Origin: Romanomermis culicivorax
Taxonomy: Eukaryota; Nematoda; Enoplea; Mermithida; Mermithidae
Assembly (NCBI GenBank): GCA_963922205.1
Contig: CAWUHX010000206.1
Span: 1 to 64,000, forward strand
Reading direction: 5' to 3'
DNA: 64,000 bases
Shown here: piece after piece, positions 43,385-56,254 of the stretch
How the letters are laid out: each line of letters begins with the position of its first letter
How positions within the stretch are numbered: position 1 is the first letter of the stretch
The notes under the pieces: model-generated
What the model saw: the letters and a program-made list of their open reading frames with translations, nothing else
What the model was told of the DNA's origin: nothing
Databases searched by the model: none
Translations under genes and position numbers: made by a program

Positions 43385-44192
43385 TATAAAAATTATCTAA
43401 ACTAGAAAATATAAAAACTATAAACTAGAAAAATAGAAAACAACCTATTCATCAAAAACTTATACAGTAATAATAATAGAAAACTTTAATAAATCAGCAA
43501 AAACTATTAATTTTATGGTAGAGATTTCATTATTGTTTACGAGGTTAATGTAGTACTTTTCTTTTTTATGATGGGAAAGCTTTAAAGACGTCTATAACTC
43601 ATGAACACGTGCCCATATCATTTCTTTAGCATATTTTATTAGCATATAACCAGTTAAAACCAGTTGAAAACCTGTTTTACTGTACAACCCTAGTATTTTT
43701 GTTTTGATTCTTGAAGCTATAAAATAACTGTAATAGCTGCTTATAACCCTGTTGCACCATCTTTTCTTTTTATGTGGAAAAGCTTTAAAGACCCTTATAA
43801 CTCATGCGCACGTGGCTATATTGCTTCTATAGCTTTGACCTTGATAATTACTATAACACATAAAACACATATATTTTTCTAGCTTTGATCTCAAAGGTTA
43901 CCGTACCACATAAACACATTTTTATTTTATTTTTGTAGAACATAGCTCCTCCTCTCATATACTCCTCAGAATAGTAGAATACTGTAGGATATATGTCTTG
44001 AATATTTATTATGCTTATAACTCCTCCTCTTACAGCTATAAGCTATATATCTTGGTTATTTTATTATAGCTATAACCTCCTTTTACTCTAAAATTTTGAA
44101 CACTTTATACATTTATCTGTTTTGTTGCTACAAAAACTACTCGCTTCTTCTCTCTCTCTCTCTGTTTAATATTTCTTCAAGAATTTTCAAAA
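43385..44192. promoter_or_regulatory. Divergent promoter region, Polinton 2
   Basis: Nearly identical to 7058-7863, with both composite AAAGCTTTAAAGAC..CACGTG motifs and the CTCC motifs conserved; the CT repeat before the ATG is 2 bp longer. Confidence 0.55.
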
Positions 44193-45408
44193 ATGGAACA
44201 CCAGTTTATGTTAGACGAAAACATGGCATTATTTGTAGTGGTTGAAGGTAGATACGTGTCAATCTATTTTCGTAACGTCGACCCTAAAACAAAAGAGGCG
44301 TACGGTCGTGGATTCAAGCTCATTTTACCACAATACGGTATACTAGGTCGCAATGTCAATATTATTGAAAAGACATTTTCACATGGAGGTCGATGCAGCA
44401 TCAACCTTGGTTATAAAATGCTGGTCGAGAGCGACGGGGTTACAGTACGATTTAACAATTTGTTTAATGGAACGACATGGTGTTTATCTAAAGAAGTGAG
44501 TTGATATATGAATTCTTTCTTTCTTTCTTTCTTTTAAAATATAATGTTTTATTCTTTAGCAATTTTGGGGCTGGACCAATATGATACATGAGATAGCGCC
44601 AGCTATTTCAAACGAGTACAACGCTTTAGCAGCAAATTTCCAGCTAGCGATAAAACGCAAAACAAACGAAAACGACGATGTAGCAGGAAAAGATGGTTCT
44701 ACCCCAAAAATCGTTAAAGAAGAAGAAGTCGGTTCAGATAAGAAAATTATTAAAGAAGAAGAAGGGATTCATGCTACAAAATTCGCCGGAGAGCAAAGCA
44801 ATGCTCGTGAAGATCAAAAGGAAGCTAGCGTTCAAACGTCGTTTATTAATGATCTCTTCATCAACTGTTTCAATGATCCTGACTACGATTCAACTTCGGA
44901 TACCAATTCGTTGGAAGCCAAAACCAAGCGTATTTGTGAGTTACGTGTTCCGGGTTTAGATATTCCATGGTTTTTTGATGAGCAAGTAGTAAAAGGTGAA
45001 AAATTATTTATAATTATATGTGCTGAGTTAGTTATACAAGACATCTTTAATGGGTGTATTTTTGATTGTTATTGCGTGAAAGAGGTAGGAATTGTTGAGG
45101 ATCATCAGTGTCCAGCTCGTAATTCCATATATAATATCGCAATTACACCAACAGTTAATCGTTTATATGAAAAGATGGGACTTATCATTGACTGCTTTGA
45201 ATATGTTATAGGTGAAGTTCAAGGTTATTACTGTCTTCGCGCTTCTAAACAGATGATTGACATATTTAGATGTATACCACTTACAAGTACTGGTCGTAAA
45301 ATTCTTAAGGATACTGTAGCTAGTTTTATTGATGAAGGTTATCATTATGATTTTGATGATGCTGTTGTTATCAAAACACTACGCGATTTTATTAACAGTA
45401 AATTGTAA
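44193..45408 (+). CDS. Unknown Polinton protein, two exons, 383 aa (copy 2)
   Basis: Exons 44193-44495 and 44560-45408 with the same 64-nt intron. The protein is identical to copy 1. The ATG at 44193 is the only start shared by both copies. Confidence 0.72.
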
Positions 45409-45721
45409 AAGTTTTGCTTACATTCATTCATTCATTCATTACAGTTTGTATGTTTTAATTAGCTATAGTTTGCTTGCTTATGTAATTGCTTACGTATTTG
45501 CTTGTTATATAATTTCATACATACATTGCGCGTATATTTTGCATACAGTAATGCTATTCTATTTTATATAATCATCTATCTATCTTTATATTTTACATGT
45601 GCGCTGTTTTATATTGTAATTTTGATAATTATATATAACATTTTGTTTTAAATAATAATAAAAATCATTTTAAAAATTGTTCAAGTAAAAAGTGGTTGGT
45701 TTTTGTTGTTGTCAAAAAGAG

Positions 45722-46375
45722 ATGTCAAATGATGATGGAAAGTTTTATATATGGAAACATCCATTTAACTGTATAGTTTCTGCTCCAACAAAATCAGGAA
45801 AAACACAATTTGTTAAAAAACTTGTAATTTTTGCTAAAGAAATTCTTCACCCTGCCCCTGTGAAAATTTATTGGTGTTATTCGGAATGGCAAGAAGCTTA
45901 GGATGAATTAGTTCAGAAATGTTCTTATGTAGAATTTATTCAAGGTTCGCCTGATTTGAATGAACTTCAGAAAAGTGAAGATACACCTAAATTATTAATT
46001 ATGGATGATATGATGCAAGAGATGAAGAATGATCAAAGTTTAAGTCAACTTTTTACTAAAGGATCGCATCATTGGAATATATCAATTATACATATAGTTC
46101 AGAATGCCTTTTTTGATGGAATGCGTACGAGTAGGATAAACGCTCAATATTTAATTCTTTTAAAAAACCCAAGCGATAGATTACAAGTCGGCACACTGGC
46201 TCGACAGATTTTTCCAACTACCTCAAATTATTTCATAGAGGCGTATGAGGATGCTACTAGTAAACCATACGGTTATTTATTAATAGATCTTACACAGACA
46301 TGTCCTGAAAAATATCGACTTAGATCTAATATATTCCCCGACAATGATCATATGATTTTGTATACACCTAAATGA
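45722..46375 (+). pseudogene. Genome-packaging ATPase, in-frame TAG (copy 2)
   Basis: Identical to copy 1 including the TAG at 45899-45901 between the Walker A and B motifs. Confidence 0.88.
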
Positions 46376-46433
46376 TTCATCATTTTTACAAAAAACTTTA
46401 TACAGGTTAGTCGGATCCTATTATTTTAGCGAT

Positions 46434-46868
46434 ATGCTATACAGTAAACACATTTTTTTAAACACTCTCGCTGTGATCCTTTTCATAGCTGTTTTTATTG
46501 TATGGGTACAATACCCTTTTCAATTTTATGAAAATGAAGAAGAACCTGTAAATGTTACAGATTTTAGGATACCAAACACAAAAAATGTTACAGATCAGAA
46601 ATTATTATTACGGGAAAATTATAAATTACATATAATACCCTTACTACGTTATGTAGAAAAAATTTTACATTGTCCTCAGAATGATGGACAATTTATGCAA
46701 TTACGAGCGTGTTTCAAAATATATATTTTCAATCCTGTCGTATTTTCTTGTTGTAGTCGAAGCAGTAAATTTCAAAACTTGTACATCAATGGAAGTAGAT
46801 TACGATATATTGATACGATAGCTTTATTACATAATCAGAAAAAAATATTATACCCTTTATCAGTCTAA
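46434..46868 (+). CDS. Unknown membrane-anchored protein, 144 aa (copy 2)
   Basis: Identical protein to the copy 1 gene at 10105; one silent or non-coding change lies just after the stop. Confidence 0.62.
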   Translation: MLYSKHIFLNTLAVILFIAVFIVWVQYPFQFYENEEEPVNVTDFRIPNTKNVTDQKLLLRENYKLHIIPLLRYVEKILHCPQNDGQFMQLRACFKIYIFNPVVFSCCSRSSKFQNLYINGSRLRYIDTIALLHNQKKILYPLSV

Positions 46869-46928
46869 TTGAGAATTTTGAAGAGGTTGGTCGTTTTTCT
46901 ATAATTCGTTTGTTTTGTGACAATTACG

Positions 46929-47391
46929 ATGTCAGCTGCATTTGAAGTTTTTGTCAGAATGGTGCAAAATAAAGTAAAAGGTAAAAATTTTATATCCCTT
47001 CTTTAACTATTTATTAAACTATAGTATTTTTATTTAAAGTAAAATACTAAACAACAAACAGAAATGCGAAATAGCTGATTTGTTTTGGACTCGTTTTTCA
47101 CCCGAAGCCAAGATTTTTTACAAAGACATAGCTAAGGTGTGCAACCATTTACGGCGTGAAGTTGGTTTACCCATGGGACGTAAAAAAGTTACACAATTTT
47201 GGTGTTTTGCTAGATTATTACTGACCGAGTTGGATATGATCGAAACTCGTGCTATTTTCGTAGAAGATCTTTTTTTAAAACTAGATACAGCTCATAAACT
47301 ATTTTTTATGAATATGAATAACTTGTGTGCTTTTTCTAGAGGCGAAGAGTTGAATATCATCATACAAAATGAAGCTTCATTACTATCTTAA
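46929..47391 (+). CDS. Small unknown two-exon protein (copy 2)
   Basis: Exons 46929-46973 and 47062-47391 by the same splice model as copy 1. One Leu/Val difference (around 47259). No family recognised. Confidence 0.55.
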
Positions 47392-47473
47392 TGTAATACA
47401 ATAAATATTTCAATGTTTACTCCTCATTTGGTCATTATTGTAAAATTTTTCTGTACTGTACAGTCTGTTTTGT

Positions 47474-47827
47474 ATGGCTTCTAGATTAAAGAAATATATT
47501 CACAAGCTAAATGTGTTGAAAAATTCAAATCGTGTTCAAAGACGTGCTTTTCTTCAACATTCTTCCCCCGATTTGATCTGTTGTATATGTGAAATTTGTT
47601 TGAACATTTTGAATGGTAATATTCCTATTAATTCAAACTTTAAAAAGAAATTGGCCAAACATAAATTATTGCTCAGAGGTTTACCTACAAGACACGAAAA
47701 AAACAAGAAAAAAGATTTACATAATAAACGTGTAAGAATTGTTCAAAGTGGTGGAGCATTTTTACCTCTAGTACTACCTGTTTTATTATCTACATTAGCA
47801 AGTTTTGTTACAGAGAAATTATTATAG
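47474..47827 (+). CDS. Core/mu-like virion peptide precursor (copy 2)
   Basis: Identical to the copy 1 protein: basic body, CxxC pair, and a hydrophobic tail behind Gly-Gly. Confidence 0.6.
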   Translation: MASRLKKYIHKLNVLKNSNRVQRRAFLQHSSPDLICCICEICLNILNGNIPINSNFKKKLAKHKLLLRGLPTRHEKNKKKDLHNKRVRIVQSGGAFLPLVLPVLLSTLASFVTEKLL

Positions 47828-47828
47828 A

Positions 47829-48689
47829 ATGAAATTTGCTAATAAATTTGCTCTTATACCTCAGGAGGTTCTGAATAAACTGAATAACTCTCAGGTTTCT
47901 TCTTCTTCTTTGACGACGACGAGTTCAAATGAAAAGACAGGTATAGCTAAGCAAGTTGACATGTATCGTAACGAGCTAGAGCACATTTTGAAAGATAATA
48001 CGTTAATGCCTGAAGAACAATACAAAATGTACTCGCAACTATTTTCACAATATTTAACTTTTGAACATGAAAAGGCTCAACCTACTACAGTGATTTTAAA
48101 ACAAAAAGTTATTGATAACGAAGAAGATGAGAAGGATAGTGACGATTTGAAACAAAAAGAAAAAAATTGGTTGAACGATGAAAAGTTACTTAGCGGTATT
48201 CCTAAACAGTTTAAATGCTCGGCATCCTTATTATTGGAGCATGTGCGACGTAACCCTAGTATAAATGTTAATAAGCAAGGTGAAGTATTAATTGATGGAA
48301 AATTAATTGAAGGATCACACATTATTGATTTATTACATGATTTGTCTCGTAAACGTTCAAAAATTACGCAAACGCTTGGAGTAGATGAGTTTGTTAATGC
48401 TTTGAAAAAATATAATGTACCATTAGAGGCTATAGGAAACCCATTACGTAAAATGTTATTCACTTTACCTCGGAAACTCTCCTACCATACACCTCCGGAA
48501 GAATCAGATGATCATGCAGTTAGTAGTGTCAAGCGGTTGAATAAACCACTTGTGAAAGGTGTTGATTTATTTTCAAGTGGTGCCGAGGAAGATATCAAAG
48601 ACGATTCATTCTTTAATAAAGGAAACTCGACAGAAAAGAAGATACGGCGCAAAGCTAGAGCACTTAGACGGTATACTCCTTTGTACTAG
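47829..48689 (+). CDS. Conserved Polinton unknown, 286 aa (copy 2)
   Basis: Differs from copy 1 by one Arg to Cys change (a C to T at about 48215). Same one-base spacing from the upstream stop. Confidence 0.65.
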   Translation: MKFANKFALIPQEVLNKLNNSQVSSSSLTTTSSNEKTGIAKQVDMYRNELEHILKDNTLMPEEQYKMYSQLFSQYLTFEHEKAQPTTVILKQKVIDNEEDEKDSDDLKQKEKNWLNDEKLLSGIPKQFKCSASLLLEHVRRNPSINVNKQGEVLIDGKLIEGSHIIDLLHDLSRKRSKITQTLGVDEFVNALKKYNVPLEAIGNPLRKMLFTLPRKLSYHTPPEESDDHAVSSVKRLNKPLVKGVDLFSSGAEEDIKDDSFFNKGNSTEKKIRRKARALRRYTPLY

Positions 48690-48693
48690 AGCG

Positions 48694-49806
48694 ATGAACA
48701 CCTTACTTTCGAAATTATACAAAAATTTACACGGAAATCCCTCAGCTTTTTCTAGAATTGAAAAATTATATGCTGAAGTTAGAAAGCAACGTAAAACAAT
48801 TACACGTAAAAATGTTAAAGATTGGCTTTCAAAACAAGATAGTTATACTCTACATAAACAAGTCAACAAAAAATTTTCACGTAATCGTATTTATGTTACA
48901 GCTATGGATCAACAATGGGAAATTGATTTGGCAGATATGTCTTCTTTAGCAGATTTTAAGGATGGATACAAATTTATGCTTACATGTATAGATGTATTAA
49001 GTAAATACGCATGGGTTGAACCCTTAAAATCAAAACACTCAAAGAATGTTTGCGATGCTTTTCAAAATATTTTAAAAAGAGGTCCAATCCCTTGGAGAGT
49101 GCGCAGCGATAAAGGAAAAGAATTTGTCAACAAAGATTTCCAAAAATTATTGAAAACTAACGATATACATTTTTTTACTTCTCAAAACGAAGACATTAAA
49201 TGTTCAATAGTGGAACGGTTTGATAGAACTTTAAAAACTAAATTATTTAAATATTTTACAGAGTTTACCACTTATAAATGGATTGATATTTTACCCGCAG
49301 TTGTTTCCAACTACAATCACTCTGTTCATAGATCTATTAAGGAAAAACCTATTAATGTAGATTATTCTAACGAAAAAATTATATGGCAAAGACTCTACCC
49401 TGAAAGATTATACACTAGAAAGTCTAAGATTGATATAGGAGACTACGTGTGAATTAGTAAACATAGAGGTGTATTTGACAAAGGTTATTTACCTCAATGG
49501 AGTGAAGAAGTTTTCAAAGTAAAACATATTGTGAAGACCCGAAATCATATACTTTATACAATTCAAGATCTGGAAGGCGAAGATATAGAAGGATGTTTTT
49601 ATGAAAAAGAACTACAGAAAATCGATTTTAATCCTAATATGAAAGAATACAAAATTGAAAAGGTTTTGAAGACTAAACTATTACCAGATGGTCAGAATAG
49701 AGTACTTGTGAAGTGGTGGGGTTATCCTGAAAAATTCAACAGTTGGATTTTAGAAAAGGATATACAAAAGGACAACGACGACGACGATTACGATGAACAA
49801 CTTTGA
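48694..49806 (+). pseudogene. Chromodomain integrase, in-frame TGA (copy 2)
   Basis: Same protein and same TGA (49450-49452) as copy 1. Because this copy has a clean target-site duplication, an intact integrase must have acted when the element inserted, so the TGA arose later or was supplied around by another copy. Confidence 0.9.
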
Positions 49807-50284
49807 ATTGACATATTATGCGCAACAAGATGAGCTATTATCACAAAATTTTTTAGGAGTTTTTGCTTGCGATACTCTACCGAAGATAGTTAAAAGACCC
49901 GCGGCTTTAATTGCAAACACCGATACATCTTTTCAAAAAGGAAGTCATTGGATAGCTATGTATTTTGATAATGCTAACTCTGTATATTATTTTGATTCTT
50001 ATGGTTTACCACCAGTTATTCCTGCTTTTATAAACTATATTAACAAAAATGCTTTAATAATATATACAAATAAGAAACATTTACAAAATTTTAATAGTAG
50101 GGTTTGTGGTATATATACTTTATATTTTTTGTATTATAAAGTGCGACATGTTCCTATGTATAAAATGTTTAAAAGTTTCAGTAACACAAATTTTGTTTAT
50201 AATGATAAATTGATTTGTAAGTTTTTTCATTGTAAATTTTCTGTAAAAGGTCACTTGCGAAATAAATTATGTACATGTTTGTAA
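49793..50284 (+). CDS. Adenovirus-type cysteine protease (copy 2)
   Basis: Identical to copy 1, with His, Asp, Gln and Cys all present and the same 14-nt overlap with the integrase. Confidence 0.88.
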   Translation: MNNFELTYYAQQDELLSQNFLGVFACDTLPKIVKRPAALIANTDTSFQKGSHWIAMYFDNANSVYYFDSYGLPPVIPAFINYINKNALIIYTNKKHLQNFNSRVCGIYTLYFLYYKVRHVPMYKMFKSFSNTNFVYNDKLICKFFHCKFSVKGHLRNKLCTCL

Positions 50285-50456
50285 AAAGTTAACTCCTTCT
50301 ATATGTATTTATATATATATATAAATTTTACTTCACTTTGATAGCTCCACCTCCTTAATATTTTTGTATAATTTTATTGGTTACTTTAGTAGCTCCGCCT
50401 TTTTATAAATTTATAACTGAGTGTTTAGTTGTTGAATAAAAATTTTTTATTTTGAA

Positions 50457-50765
50457 ATGGATAGTAGTAATAGTACACATTCAGAAACGTCTCACATTAG
50501 CGTTTGGGAGTTTTTTGGAAAACGTCTACCTCGAAACGAAGTGGTTTTCTTCAGTCAGGTCATACTAATATACATTGTAGTCATTACAGCTATAATAAAT
50601 TTATCTCTCTACAATAATAATACACATTTGTGGGTTGGTCTTTTGTGCGCTTGTATAGGATATTTATTACCTAGCCCCGTACCGACAGTATTACAGTCAT
50701 CTAATTCATTGAAGACCGTACCTATAGCAACAGCAAACAACATTATAAATAATGACAACCTTTGA
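50457..50765 (+). CDS. Small two-span membrane protein (copy 2)
   Basis: Identical to copy 1; the CTCC motifs upstream are conserved. Confidence 0.65.
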   Translation: MDSSNSTHSETSHISVWEFFGKRLPRNEVVFFSQVILIYIVVITAIINLSLYNNNTHLWVGLLCACIGYLLPSPVPTVLQSSNSLKTVPIATANNIINNDNL

Positions 50766-51669
50766 AGATCAATTTTATATCACATTACCTAGTAGAAGCA
50801 AAAATGGAAACAAGCCCTCTGATTTTTCAGCCCATCTACCTTACCATTTAAAACTAGATGGAAGCTGGGAGGTAGGGCTAAGTGAAATAATATACCCCTA
50901 TAGTTGGGCTACATTTACCAATCATGGTGGAGATAATGTAATAACGTTAACTACGGATGGTGTTGGAAATAAGGTCAAAAAAATTAAAGTAATAGTTTTT
51001 GAAAAACATTACTTTACCATATCTGAATTAATTGAAGAGTTGAATGCAAAAGTTGGAGCAGCTATTGCCGGAACTAACATGGAAATCATGTTTTCATATG
51101 ATGAACATAGTAGAGGATTAGTTAATTTGAAAATAAAAAGTGGTACAATCTTACGTAAAATCGAAATAAGCAAACCATTAATGGAGCTTCTCGGATTTAG
51201 CGCTACCAATACTGAGGCCTATGCAACTGCTGATGATTTTTTAAATAGAGCTGTGAATATTAACTTATATACTGTTGGAGAGAAACCTCCAAAAAATTCT
51301 AACACACATATTCCACCATCCAAAGCTGTTTTTCTTGCCGAGCCTGGAACTAATCATTTATACATGTTAGGCATTCAACCACCAAATTTGAATGATTTAC
51401 AGAATTTTTATGTTTACTGTAATACTATTGAAAATCAGATTGTTGGAAATACTTTAGCACTGCTTTTATGTATAGTAAATGTTCAGGGAAAATACAAAGA
51501 TAATGTGAGTCGATTATATGAAACACCTCACTATATACCCATTCAATTAAAAGAAATTACAGTACTCGAGATTATTATAAAAAACAGTATGAATGAGCTT
51601 ATACCCTTTCAGTTTGGGAATATTATAGTTAAATTACATTTCCGGCAACGTACTCCTTTATTCCTATAA
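50752..51669 (+). CDS. Putative minor capsid (penton-like) protein (copy 2)
   Basis: Differs from copy 1 by one Val/Ile change near the C-terminus (about 51621). Intact. Confidence 0.6.
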   Translation: MTTFEDQFYITLPSRSKNGNKPSDFSAHLPYHLKLDGSWEVGLSEIIYPYSWATFTNHGGDNVITLTTDGVGNKVKKIKVIVFEKHYFTISELIEELNAKVGAAIAGTNMEIMFSYDEHSRGLVNLKIKSGTILRKIEISKPLMELLGFSATNTEAYATADDFLNRAVNINLYTVGEKPPKNSNTHIPPSKAVFLAEPGTNHLYMLGIQPPNLNDLQNFYVYCNTIENQIVGNTLALLLCIVNVQGKYKDNVSRLYETPHYIPIQLKEITVLEIIIKNSMNELIPFQFGNIIVKLHFRQRTPLFL

Positions 51670-51800
51670 TCATAGTATCAAATTTTTATTTATTCATTCA
51701 TTCATTTGCATTTGAACACGTTGTCGTCAGGTTGAATTTTCGCAAACGCTCTTAATTAATTAATTCATTTAGTTGTTCCTTTTGATTTTCAAAGCAAAAT

Positions 51801-52337
51801 ATGCATACCGTATTTATCCCTGAAACCGTTGATTACTGGATCAAAATTTATCAACACAGCATTCAAGATAATCAATTTCAGTTAGGTGGTACCTCAGAAG
51901 GTTTCCAAGCAGCATACCCGTATTATTATAGACATCAAGGAGCTGGAGTTGGTAATTTTTTTAAGAGCTTGTGGCGTCTAGCTATGCCTTTGTTAAAATC
52001 TGCAGGAAAGCATGCACTTGCTGCAGGTTCCAAAATTGCAGGCGATGTTGTAGAAGGCCGTTCTTTTAAAGAAAGTGTTGCTGAGCATGGACGAAACGCA
52101 GCTGGTAGCTTATTACACGAAACAGGCAAATGCATTCATAAAGGAAAAGGTTTAGGGAAGCATCAACATATAAATTCTACGATACATATAAAAAGCAATA
52201 AAAAGTTAAATGATGGTCAGCATCAACAACATCAAAATCAAAAACAACATAAACGTAAGCACCTGAAACGACGTTCCTCATTCTTAAAAAAGACTCCACG
52301 TAGAGTAGTTGGTTTCAAGGATATCTATTCAAAATGA
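51801..52337 (+). CDS. pVI-like membrane-active capsid protein (copy 2)
   Basis: One Arg where copy 1 has Cys in the basic tail; the ATGA overlap with the capsid gene is kept. Confidence 0.65.
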   Translation: MHTVFIPETVDYWIKIYQHSIQDNQFQLGGTSEGFQAAYPYYYRHQGAGVGNFFKSLWRLAMPLLKSAGKHALAAGSKIAGDVVEGRSFKESVAEHGRNAAGSLLHETGKCIHKGKGLGKHQHINSTIHIKSNKKLNDGQHQQHQNQKQHKRKHLKRRSSFLKKTPRRVVGFKDIYSK

Positions 52338-53750
52338 GTAAATTTATTGATGCTGCATCATCTCCTAGTAGTAAAACAGAGTTAGATTTATTTACCGTAC
52401 CCCCAACACAAATTGCTATTCGTAGAAGTTTTTGGTCTGAAATTCAGTTACAAAATCCTTGTACTAATGAAGGACCTTACGAGTTTGTTATTTCACCTGA
52501 TTCATATATGTTGAACTTATCAAAAAATTTTATATATTTTACTATTCAAATTACGAAAGCTAATGGCGCTGCTTGCACTTTAACAGCAGATGCCAACAAC
52601 AATATCAGTGGTAACGTTGTGGCGCCAATTAATTTGATCGGCAAAACATTTTTCAAACAGATCAAGATGTACTTAAATGGAAAATTAATATCTGACTGGT
52701 AAGTTTTATAATTAAATGTATGTTTACGTTTTTTAATTTTAACATTTTAACATTTTAGTTGGGATAGATACGCTTACAGATCTTATTTCAAAATGGAATT
52801 GAACTATGGTCGTGATGCTGAGTCGACGCATGTTGCAGCTGCTGGTTATGCTTCTGAAAATGGCGATGTTCTTGATATAAAGAAAAACAAGGGTGCTTTG
52901 GAAGGAGTTCAGATGTTCAAAAACAGTGCAGTTGTTGAATTAATGGCTCCTATACACGCGGATCTATTTATGCAAGAACGTTTTCTATTGAATCAATGTA
53001 CTTTGAAAATTGATTTATACAGACATAGAGATGATTTTTGAAATAGAGGTGAAAACATAGAGATGAAAATTTATATCTACTGACAACGAAGCTTATAAAA
53101 TCGAGGTTGAAAGCATGTCTTTATTTATTAAAAAAGTTGAAGTTGCGGATAATATCAATCTAGCTATTGAATCCATGTTACAAAATACAGCTGCAAAATA
53201 CCCTATTCGTCGATGTTATGTTACAAGTCTATACATAACAACTAGTCGTCGCTCAGCTCCTCTGAACTCATTGTTCACAGGTCCTTTACCTCGTCGTCTC
53301 GTTGTGGCGCTCGTTGATGGTTCGGCTGCTAGGGGTGATTATAATCAAAGCCCCTTCAATTTTAAGCATTTCGGATTAAACGAGATTAAAATAACAAGTG
53401 GTACTACAACCTTACCTACAACACCATATATGCTAAATTTTAAAGAAAACAAATATTTGCGCACTTTTGTACAATTATTTGAGGGTGTAGGAATTGGTAC
53501 AGATAACAAGGGTAATGAAATTACTCGAAATTCTTTTACAACGCATAACACGGTTTTTGTTTTTGATTTGACTCCTTGCGGTATGGATGGTAATTTTTGG
53601 GAACTCGTATGTGAAGGAACCACTAGTTTACAGATGAATTTTGGAGAGGATATACCAGATGGCGGTATTGAAGCACTTATATACGCAGAATTTGACTCTC
53701 TCGTAATGATTGATAAAAATCGTGAAACCTTTATAGATTATAGTATTTAA
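52334..53750 (+). pseudogene. Major capsid protein, spliced, broken (copy 2)
   Basis: The intron is 52699-52758 (60 nt). The TGA at 53039-53041 and the frame change after it are as in copy 1. The part after the break is open from 53115 to 53750, without copy 1's extra TAG. From about 52650 on, this copy differs from copy 1 at many sites, in contrast to the genes before it. Confidence 0.85.
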
Positions 53751-54811
53751 ATACGTTATATTTATATGTACATTTCATCTCATTTTTTATAATAAAAAAT
53801 CACTTATAGTTGTTGTTTATACACTCCTTCTCCTTAGCTATTGTTTAGAAATATTCTTTCAATTTATTCCTAATTATACATAAACTTCCTTTTATTACTC
53901 CTTCTTTTCTTTATTTTCTCCTTTAATTCTACAGTACTATGTAATTATCTTGTACGTTCCTTTTACCTTAAGGCCTGTTTGTGCATATTCTCTGCATACC
54001 TTTTACTCGTACATCTCTAAATATCTGACTACAGTAAACCCTTTTTTATATTCCAGAAGTTGACACACACGCATTCATAGTAGAACTCTAAAGAAATTAC
54101 TTTTACTATAAAACACATTAAATAAAAATTTTTATTAATTCCAATTCAATTTAATTTATTTGAAAAATATATACAAAATTTAAAACAAAATAAAATATAT
54201 ACAAAATTTAAAACAAAATAAAATATACATATATACAAAATTTAAAACAAAATAAAATATACATATTTATACAGATTTTACCTAAAAATAAAAACATTAA
54301 GTTTCAAAAAATTTTGCAAAAATTTTTACTTACATAGATACTATATACATAGGCATCCACAACCGCTACCGCCGCCACCGTCGCAGCCCTCGCTAGAGGC
54401 TTTACGCGTATCCACTAAAATTTTACAAAATTTAATAACTATTTTAGTTAAACAAAAATTTTTACTCTAATATATATATATATATCATTTAACTGTTAAG
54501 TAATAGGTACAAGATCTATCAATAGTCTTTATTTTATCGTAAATTTTTATCGTATAAGTCGTGTAAATAATTGAAAGCTTCTAGAATATTCTAGAAATGT
54601 TCTTTGTTAAGTTTTAAACAACTCAGCTATACACCATACATTAATATACATGAATTAAAAATCTGTAACATACAGCAGTTAGCACATTTTAACCTACGCA
54701 TATTTATCTTGAAATATTGTAGTAAAAGCTTATAATAATAATAATTTTTACTCTCATTAAATATAAAATTTATATGTCTACAACGTGTTTTAACTATAAC
54801 ATCTGAACTTA
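53751..54811. other. AT-rich gap between convergent genes (copy 2)
   Basis: Contains tandem units acaaaatttaaaacaaaat (about 54170-54260) and a (TA)n run (about 54472-54484). An inserted stretch (about 54625-54770) is absent from copy 1. The (CA)n array of copy 1 is almost gone here. No gene seen. Confidence 0.55.
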
Positions 54812-55236
54812 CTAGAAACGCGGCAGCGCTAGTTTTACCCTCTCCTCCACGTAGCGACCGTTGGCGTTTTCCCATTCAGCCCTCGCACCTGGGGGGAGGA
54901 TATTCCACAGGTGCGAGGCTAGGTGGCCGTCGACCAGCGAAGGGTTTTCAAACATCCAGCGTAGACGTTTCATAAAACCCCAAAAGGGTTTCTGTCTAGC
55001 CGGATATTCAACCCCTGGCTGGCTTTTCCACCAGCTCTTGAAGTCCGTTGAGGCCTCCTCCCAAAAGACGGACGCCCACGCGTCAATGTCGGCCGTCGTT
55101 AAAAACGGCTCTAAATAATTAATAATAAAAGAGTATACATATTAATTTTAAATCAAAATATTTGTAAAATCAATGTACCGTAAGCCTCGTAGGCCGCTCT
55201 CAACGTCGAAATAAACGTAACGAATAGGGCCTCCAT
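54812..55236 (-). CDS. Unknown GC-rich two-exon gene, 118 aa (copy 2)
   Basis: Exons 55179-55236 and 54812-55110; the intron is 68 nt (55111-55178), with donor GTACAT and acceptor TTTAG. Exon lengths (58 and 299 nt) equal those of copy 1 even though the intron length differs by 6 nt. About eight amino acid changes, with the Trp-rich blocks kept. The TATA box is changed (TATCAAT at 55302-55308). Confidence 0.68.
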
Positions 55237-56254
55237 GGGTAGTCTCGGGTGTCGCGCGCAAGTACAAAAATAAGAATGATTCTTCTTCTTCTATTTTTTC
55301 TATTGATACCCCTTTACCCTCATTAAACCTTTTCCGGTTTTTTCTGCTTTTTGGTTGAATCTTTTGGGTTTTTCTTTGAAGGTTCTATTAAAAATAACAA
55401 TAATCACCACCTTAATTGTTTTAGTATTGGGTCTCTTTAAAGGTTTTAGGCTCTAGGTTATTCTAGAAAACTATCAAAATAACAATAATCACCACCTTAA
55501 TTATTTTGGTAAAGCGTCTCTTGCTACCGTGTTTTATAGAACCTTTGACCTTTTCTAGCATTTCTAATTGGTTTTATGATCTAAATGGCTTCAGCTGTCT
55601 AACCTTTCTATGTTTGCTCTGGGAAACACTCTGTATACAAAACCGCATCTACCTACATAAATCATCCAATATAATGTATTAATTTCCGATACGTAGAATA
55701 ACGTTCATGTATTGATGATTTAGTTCTTTTCTTTTTTCTTTTTCTTTTCTTTTTCTTTTTCTTTTCTTTTCTTTTCTTCAAATATTTTTGAGGTATCAAT
55801 TACTTTTTACATCTAGAATATTTTTCATCTCAACTGTTCACTTTTCTACATGCGCTTTATGCCCATTCTTTTGGGTCATTTTTCTATAAAAGAATTTGAT
55901 CATTTACGATTTTATAAGTATAAACCCGTAGGAATAATGTTTCAAGTTTTATAGACTCTTAGAGTTTTTATATGTGGAATTGAGCATTCTGATCTAAAAG
56001 ACCGTTCTAATTTGGACGATCGTTCAGTATGCAGGGCTTCCGATTAGCTTTTCTGTGAACCTGCAGATGGCGCACCTCTTATTTTGGAGCCCGAGGGCGC
56101 GTTTTTTGAAGGACTTCCTCCGTGGGCGGAGGGGGTCAATTTTATAAATGAATTCTTTCTTTTATGTTTTCCATTTTTTGTTCACGTTATTATTTTTGTA
56201 TTTAGACTACAATATTTTAGTGATAAACAAAAATAAAATAGTGTTTCAAAAGTT
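55237..56254. repeat. Region upstream of the GC-rich gene and third TIR-like module (copy 2)
   Basis: Holds one full and one shortened ~75-bp unit (about 55381-55510), a (CTTTT)n run (about 55735-55790) and the diverged module ending in a hairpin near 56118-56143. No gene seen. Confidence 0.55.
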